In this document: piece after piece, positions 5,442 through 9,211 of the stretch
Position numbering within the stretch: the first letter of the stretch is position 1
How the letters are laid out: each line of letters starts with the position of its first letter
DNA from: an uncultured Lachnospiraceae bacterium
GTDB lineage: Bacteria > Bacillota_A > Clostridia > Lachnospirales > Lachnospiraceae
Assembly (NCBI GenBank): GCA_947178085.1
Contig: CAMWWS010000089.1
Location: forward strand, 1 to 9,211
DNA length: 9,211 nucleotides
Direction: 5' to 3'
Position numbers and translations under genes: made by a program
The notes under the pieces: generated by a model
The model's database searches: none
What the model saw: only the letters and a program-made list of their open reading frames with translations
What the model was told of the DNA's origin: nothing

Positions 5442-6875
5442 TTAACTCATTTTAGACAGAATTTCCCGCGGCTTTAGGCGCATAACTGTGATAGACGATA
5501 TGCTAACAGCCACTATAATAATTACAAAGCCAATCAAATAGAGCAGGGCAAGACTATCCAGCCCTATGGAAACTTGAATACCGTTTTCTGTTGGTAAGGG
5601 CTTTTGGATAAGGGTATCTGCGCCTACTTCGACAGCGACAGCAGCGGAGCTGCTATTATCTTCCTGCTCTACCTGTACACTCTGTTCCAACAAGTGATTA
5701 CCGATTTGCCCCGCAACGGCATTGCTTGTTAAATAAGAAAGTCCAAAGGCAAAGACAGCGATCAACAGCACTTCTATCAAGTATTGTCCAACGATAGCCG
5801 ATTTCCGAATACCCACGGAAAGGAATACTCCGATTTCATGGATACGGGTTTTTGTCCAAAGGGTCAAAATCAAAGCAAGTATGATAGCACTAACAATGAT
5901 AATGACTACTAGCAGGGTAACAACTAATTCATTCAATGTAGACAGCGGCGCGGCTGCCTTTTCGTAAACTTCATTGTCTATCTCGATTGTAAAAGCGTTC
6001 CAATCAATCATGGGCAGGGCTTTTACAGCAGACACTACCTGTTCCATGTTCTGTGGGTCGTCTATTGTGACATTGACAGCCGAAAAGCCGTAATTGATTT
6101 TGTCGTCATTAACCTTAATTGCTGTTTGCAAATCCACAAAAATACGATTTTGGATTTTGTCATAGATTGTAACAGTTTCCCCAAGTTGCTCTGTCACATT
6201 TGGGGTAAACAGTCCGATAATCTGCACACGCATTTCTTCCCCGGTAAAATCATCATCTTCGGAGTTATAAATGTGGGTTGTGATATAGTCCCCAATGTGT
6301 AACTCGTTTCTTTCTGCCAAATCCCCACTGATGATCGCCACGGATTGATCTTCGGAAGTAATATGCCGTCCCTCTGTCAGCGTCAGCGTGCCGGTGGTGA
6401 AAAGTTCGTCGGTTTCTGTACCGCAGACACCAAATACTTTTGTTCTATGTTGCAGCTTCTCCGTAACAGAAACTGTTCCGGGGAACAAAGAAAGGTTGCC
6501 AAAGCGGACAAGAATGTCATCTCTTGCGCTGGAATATTTAACGCCGGGAACGCTGTTGATAGCAGCAATATCCTCCGGCGTAAGCTGCACGGTAGAATAA
6601 ATGAGAAAGCTATTGGTGATTTTTCCTGTTTCTTCGTCAAATTCGTTGTCCTTAACGGTTTCTTTGACCACATAGGGGCTGTTTTCCCAATCTACATGAA
6701 TGTCAAATTTGCCGCCCAAGCTCTGCCGAAGATTAAGCTGTGCAGCTTCCGACGCTTTCCAAATGGAAAGCCCTGTTAAAACAAAGGTCGCCATAATCAG
6801 CAGTATGGCGAATAGGAGAATTGTTTTCCCCCGTTTTCGCGTGACGTATAAAAACGCCCTTTTGAAAATACTCAT
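5442..6875 (-). CDS. ABC transporter permease, MacB/FtsX type
   Basis: A 477-aa membrane subunit. One N-terminal helix (about 17-39) is followed by an extracytoplasmic domain of roughly 275 residues (about 40-315). Three helices then follow near 316-340, 364-384 and 441-466, which is the MacB-like topology with a C-terminal FtsX domain. The cytoplasmic turn TKTRIHEIGVFLSVGIRKSAI after the second helix is the conserved FtsX coupling region that touches the ATPase. It is not a BceB-type permease, which has ten helices. I chose the ATG at 6875, because the in-frame ATG at 6890 overlaps the GGAGGT ribosome site. An 11-bp triple repeat at 6933-6965 precedes it and should bring the operon under the response regulator. 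Such permeases usually move no solute across the membrane but act on substrates outside it. Confidence 0.9.
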   Translation of the reverse strand: MSIFKRAFLYVTRKRGKTILLFAILLIMATFVLTGLSIWKASEAAQLNLRQSLGGKFDIHVDWENSPYVVKETVKDNEFDEETGKITNSFLIYSTVQLTPEDIAAINSVPGVKYSSARDDILVRFGNLSLFPGTVSVTEKLQHRTKVFGVCGTETDELFTTGTLTLTEGRHITSEDQSVAIISGDLAERNELHIGDYITTHIYNSEDDDFTGEEMRVQIIGLFTPNVTEQLGETVTIYDKIQNRIFVDLQTAIKVNDDKINYGFSAVNVTIDDPQNMEQVVSAVKALPMIDWNAFTIEIDNEVYEKAAAPLSTLNELVVTLLVVIIIVSAIILALILTLWTKTRIHEIGVFLSVGIRKSAIVGQYLIEVLLIAVFAFGLSYLTSNAVAGQIGNHLLEQSVQVEQEDNSSSAAVAVEVGADTLIQKPLPTENGIQVSIGLDSLALLYLIGFVIIIVAVSISSITVMRLKPREILSKMS

Positions 6876-6932
6876 TTTTTGTACCTCCATTGATAAGCTG
6901 TTCTTCTGAACGCTCCCATAGAATAGCCCTCC

Positions 6933-6965
6933 AATATGGAATGAGTATGAAATGGATATGGAATT
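6933..6965. promoter_or_regulatory. Triple 11-bp direct repeat, response regulator operator of the ABC operon
   Basis: Three adjoining 11-bp units read AATATGGAATG (6933-6943), AGTATGAAATG (6944-6954) and GATATGGAATT (6955-6965). One-turn tandem repeats upstream of a promoter are the usual binding pattern of OmpR/PhoB regulators. The same unit occurs twice ahead of the regulator gene (8817-8838). On the minus strand a weak -10 (TATTCT, 6925-6920) follows and the -35 is poor, which fits an activated promoter. Confidence 0.7.
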
Positions 6966-6977
6966 TGAGCAGACATG

Positions 6978-7002
6978 AAAAAACTCCCCATGAGGGGGAG
7001 TT
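6978..7002 (-). terminator. Intrinsic terminator of the two-component operon
   Basis: Stem AACTCCCC (6982-6989) / GGGGAGTT (6995-7002) with loop ATGAG. On the minus strand it runs into TTTTTT (6983-6978). It sits 10 nt after the kinase stop and splits the kinase/regulator unit from the ABC unit, so the two have separate promoters. Confidence 0.88.
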
Positions 7003-7011
7003 CATTCGCGC

Positions 7012-8121
7012 TTAAAATTGGAATGTGAAACACATTCCCGGCGGATTTTCCATAGGAACAAAAGAATAGGAAATATTGATTGATGTTAAGAGCGCGTCTA
7101 CAATATAAAGTCCTAACCCATTGCCGCCACTTTCACGGTTTCTGGAAAAGTCGGGGCGATAGAAAGGCTCAAACAGGCGGGGAATTTCGCTGCTTTGGAT
7201 AGGGGAGCACTCATTTTCAATCATTAGGCTGCGCCCGTCCATAAAGACGGTAACAGTCTTTCCTGCTTCTGTATAAGCGACAGCATTAGCAAGAACATTA
7301 GATAGTGCTTTACTGAATGAACCGACCGGAAGCGTCACGGTAAAAGTCTCCGGCAAATCAAGGGAAAAAGATATGTTATGTGCCGCCGCGATTAACTGGT
7401 ACGGCTCACATAATTCTTTAAGTAATTCAGATAGATCAACAGTCGCCCACTGTTCTGTAATACCATTCAATTTAGAGGTTTCCAAAATTTCATGTATCAT
7501 CTTAGAAAGCCGTTCAACCATATCTTTGCACTCTGGTAAATATGGGGCGTAATCTTGATACTTTCCTACGCCTAAAATCATATTTTCAAGGGTGGCGTTC
7601 AGAGCAGTCACGGGAGTTTTTAATTCATGTGACGCAGCCCGCAAAAAGTCCACTTTTGCTCGTTCCATTTTACTAACCCGGTCTTTTTCCTGCTCCAAAT
7701 GCTCAATAGTAGACAAAAGATTAGAATACAGGTCATTGACGTTCTGTGCCAACAATCCTATTTCATCTTTTGAGTGAATGTTGCAAGCTGCCGCCCGATC
7801 TAATTTCATCATTCGTTCAGTAGAGGCAGAAATTCTCTCAATAGGGGCAACAATCGCTTTAGAAAATAAGAGAGAACAGATAACAGAAATTACCAAGCTA
7901 CAAATGAGTGAAAACGGCAAAGCCCTTTGTATCGCTTGCATAACTATTTTTTCCTCACGAATATTGACTGTAATTTCCTCTGCAATATTATCAGTTGTAG
8001 AAAACACCATGCCCATTTGGGGTGCAAGCAGATAAATCAGAATGTGGGTAATCACAATTATAAATATCATTATCGCCAACGTGTAAAAAAAGGTTTTAGG
8101 AAATAGTTTTAGTCTTTTCAT
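7012..8121 (-). CDS. Sensor histidine kinase
   Basis: A 369-aa membrane kinase that should phosphorylate the regulator encoded just upstream. The first helix is about 11-32, a loop of only about 35 residues lies outside, and the second helix is about 68-88. A HAMP linker (about 88-140) and coiled helix follow, then the dimerisation domain with phosphoacceptor His165 in ASHELKTP. The ATP-binding domain has the N box NVLANAV (275-281), FEPFYR (318-322) and the G2 box GGNGLGL (332-338). All catalytic motifs are present. The short outer loop is too small for a sensor domain, so it may sense in the membrane or through the ABC permease. The start ATG overlaps the regulator stop (ATGA) and GAGGT lies 8 nt upstream. 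It resembles VanS-type kinases, but there are no van resistance genes nearby. Confidence 0.92.
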   Translation of the reverse strand: MKRLKLFPKTFFYTLAIMIFIIVITHILIYLLAPQMGMVFSTTDNIAEEITVNIREEKIVMQAIQRALPFSLICSLVISVICSLLFSKAIVAPIERISASTERMMKLDRAAACNIHSKDEIGLLAQNVNDLYSNLLSTIEHLEQEKDRVSKMERAKVDFLRAASHELKTPVTALNATLENMILGVGKYQDYAPYLPECKDMVERLSKMIHEILETSKLNGITEQWATVDLSELLKELCEPYQLIAAAHNISFSLDLPETFTVTLPVGSFSKALSNVLANAVAYTEAGKTVTVFMDGRSLMIENECSPIQSSEIPRLFEPFYRPDFSRNRESGGNGLGLYIVDALLTSINISYSFVPMENPPGMCFTFQF

Positions 8122-8783
8122 GCCTGTACCTCGTATTTATAACCAATTCCTTTGACCGTTACAATACAGTCAAGCCGCAGTTTCTTACGCAGATTTTTAA
8201 TGTAGGTATCAATCGTTCTGTCAATGATCGGGGCGTCAATCCCCCATAAATCGTCAAGAATTTGTGAGCGCGTCAATACCAGCCCTTTATGCTCAATAAG
8301 CAATCGCAGCAAGTCAATTTCTTTTGGTGTAATATCAATTTTTCCGTTAGGGTCTTGTGCCGTATAGCCGGAAAAATCAACGGTTACTTCACCGAAAGTT
8401 ACCGTGTCGGATATAATACCTTTCCCGCTTCTTCGTAAAAGTGCCGTGATACGTCTGCCAAGTAAAACCATAGAAAACGGTTTTGTAATATAGTCGTCTG
8501 CCTGTTCGTCAAAACTTGTTACCTGTGTATATTCATCTTCAATAGCCGTGAGCATAAGAACAGGGACAACACTTTTCTTCCGTATTTCATGGAGTACGGC
8601 AAGTCCTGTGATTTTGGGAAGCATTATGTCTAAAACAACAAGGTCAATATTCCCTTGATTGAAAGTCTGCAATGCGTCCGCTCCGTCATAGGCAGGAATG
8701 ATTTTATGTCCTGCCGATTTTAAGTATTCACATATAGCTTCGTTAGTCTGTTTATCATCTTCTACGATGAGTAATGTAGCCAT
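8118..8783 (-). CDS. OmpR/PhoB-family response regulator
   Basis: A 221-aa transcription factor. The receiver domain (about 1-115) has the acidic pocket Glu8-Asp9-Asp10, phosphoacceptor Asp52 in VVLDIMLP, Thr79 and Lys101 in ITKPF. The winged-helix DNA-binding domain (about 125-221) contains LLRLLIEHKGLVLTRSQIL and the recognition helix region RTIDTYIKNLRKKL, followed by VKGIGYKYE. I chose the ATG at 8783, because AAGGAGGTG lies 7 nt upstream and MATLLIVEDD is the natural start. The frame continues upstream without such a site. It is coupled to the kinase by a 4-bp overlap. Its likely binding sites are the 11-bp repeats at its own promoter and at the ABC promoter. Confidence 0.93.
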   Translation of the reverse strand: MATLLIVEDDKQTNEAICEYLKSAGHKIIPAYDGADALQTFNQGNIDLVVLDIMLPKITGLAVLHEIRKKSVVPVLMLTAIEDEYTQVTSFDEQADDYITKPFSMVLLGRRITALLRRSGKGIISDTVTFGEVTVDFSGYTAQDPNGKIDITPKEIDLLRLLIEHKGLVLTRSQILDDLWGIDAPIIDRTIDTYIKNLRKKLRLDCIVTVKGIGYKYEVQA

Positions 8784-8816
8784 AAACGCACCTCCTTGTT
8801 TTAAGTTTACCATGTC

Positions 8817-8838
8817 AATGTGAAACAAATATGAAATC
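8817..8838. promoter_or_regulatory. Double 11-bp direct repeat, likely autoregulatory operator
   Basis: Two adjoining units AATGTGAAACA (8817-8827) and AATATGAAATC (8828-8838) match the repeat found three times before the ABC operon (consensus RRTATGRAATG). They lie 34 bp above the regulator start and 3 bp below the stop of the small HTH gene. On the minus strand TAAACT (8809-8804) could be the -10, with no good -35. Confidence 0.65.
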
Positions 8839-8841
8839 GTT

Positions 8842-9021
8842 CTATTTCGGGGAAGTTTTACATCTTTTATCTGCTGGCTTCTCTGCGTCCTTTGGTATCA
8901 GCCACATACGGCTAAACTTTGCCACGCCGGGTATACGGTTTTCTTCGCATAGCTTCTGTACTCGTCTTTCTGAAATGCCCCATTTTTTCGCTGCTTCCGG
9001 GGCAGAAATAAACTTCAACAT
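8842..9021 (-). CDS. Small helix-turn-helix DNA-binding protein (MerR/excisionase-like)
   Basis: A 59-aa protein made of one winged helix-turn-helix. ISAPEAAKKWGISERRVQKLCEENRIPGVAKFSRMWLIP is the pattern of MerR-like/excisionase-like small DNA-binding proteins (AAxxxGVSxRxVQ... then ...W.IP). There is no effector domain. I chose the ATG at 9021, because GGAG (9029-9032) lies 7 nt away, whereas it is only 1 nt from the ATG at 9027. A good promoter (9063-9091) drives it, and readthrough into the two-component genes is possible since no terminator intervenes. A local regulator of the cargo, or of the divergent gene at the right edge, is inferred. Confidence 0.75.
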   Translation of the reverse strand: MLKFISAPEAAKKWGISERRVQKLCEENRIPGVAKFSRMWLIPKDAEKPADKRCKTSPK

Positions 9022-9062
9022 TTTCATTCTCCTTTTCTTTTTCTCTAAGCTCTATCAGTATA

Positions 9063-9091
9063 ATTATATACGGTTAGCCGAATGAAAGCAA
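9063..9091 (-). promoter_or_regulatory. Sigma-A type promoter of the small HTH gene
   Basis: On the minus strand TTGCTT (9091-9086), a 17-nt spacer and TATAAT (9068-9063) form a good housekeeping promoter. The start point would lie about 35 nt above the ATG at 9021. The spacer contains a small CGG-TTAG-CCG inverted repeat (9071-9080) that could be an operator half-site pair. Confidence 0.7.
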
Positions 9092-9092
9092 G

Positions 9093-9116
9093 ATTCCTAC
9101 AGTAAAGTTTAGGAAT
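9093..9116. repeat. Inverted repeat in the divergent intergenic region
   Basis: ATTCCTA (9093-9099) and TAGGAAT (9110-9116) are exact complements around 10 nt. The pair sits between the divergent small HTH gene and the plus-strand gene at the edge. It has no T-run, so an operator is more likely than a terminator. Confidence 0.35.
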
Positions 9117-9195
9117 TATTCAAGCTAATCAATAGAACTGTGCAAGCATATCCAAGAAGAAAGGTGAACAGTAAAATGTAATAGGGTGAATAATT

Positions 9196-9211
9196 ATGGC
9201 AAAAAGACCAG
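9196..9211 (+). CDS. Start of a plus-strand gene, cut by the window edge
   Basis: The ATG at 9196 opens a frame M-A-K-R-P that runs off the window. AGGGTGAA (9183-9190) lies about 6 nt ahead as a moderate ribosome site. It is divergent from the cargo genes and is probably the first gene of the next ICE block. Five residues are too few to assign a family. Confidence 0.4.

Noticed and set aside
4793..6875. BceAB-type bacitracin transporter
   Set aside because: The permease has four predicted helices and a domain after the first helix (MacB layout), not the ten helices of BceB.
6345..6909. Several frames on both strands inside the permease gene
   Set aside because: They overlap a well-supported permease frame with clear membrane helices and have no family signature.
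7012..8783. VanR/VanS of a vancomycin-resistance cluster
   Set aside because: General similarity only; no vanH, van ligase, vanX, vanY or vanW genes follow, and the downstream genes encode an ABC transporter.
8813..8818. TTGACA on the minus strand before the regulator gene, as a -35 box
   Set aside because: A 17-nt spacer would put the -10 on the ribosome binding site; no -10 exists at a usable distance.

Overview
The window looks like a junction between an AT-rich host or prophage segment and one end of a Tn916/Tn1549-type integrative and conjugative element (ICE) in a low-to-mid GC Firmicute, most likely a gut clostridium. The evidence is strong Shine-Dalgarno sites (AAGGAGGTG type), a Tn916-like Int/Xis pair, the small sigma-factor and HTH genes typical of these elements, and a base composition that shifts from AT-rich (1 to about 1450) to mid-GC beyond that.

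Left flank (1 to about 1450). A phage antirepressor-like gene (+ strand) has lost its N-terminus and start codon. Facing it is a complete TIR-like (DUF1863/ThsB-type) gene on the minus strand. A hairpin between the two ends their transcription. A 22-bp perfect palindrome covers the TIR promoter. The ICE end must lie between the TIR start and the int stop (about 1330-1490). This interval holds a 14-bp direct repeat flanking a compound hairpin, and two arm-type integrase sites (GTAGTAAA) next to int.

Recombination and regulation module (1523 to about 4300, all minus strand). In transcription order it runs sigma-70-like factor, overlapping 83-aa HTH protein, a roughly 435-bp gene-free GC-rich stretch with many hairpins, xis, int. 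The RNA leader of xis can fold into a closed multi-hairpin structure. The int ribosome binding site sits inside a hairpin.

Cargo module (about 4400-9030, all minus strand). It runs small HTH protein, OmpR-family response regulator, histidine kinase, terminator, MacB/FtsX-type ABC permease, ABC ATPase, small acidic lipoprotein, tandem terminators. The regulator promoter and the ABC promoter carry the same 11-bp tandem repeat (two and three copies). I therefore infer a self-regulated sensor that switches on the ABC/lipoprotein operon, probably in response to an antimicrobial peptide or cell-envelope stress. This set sits where other members of the family carry resistance genes.

At the right edge a plus-strand gene begins (M-A-K-R-P...), too short to identify. 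I saw no rRNA, tRNA, CRISPR array or insertion sequence.
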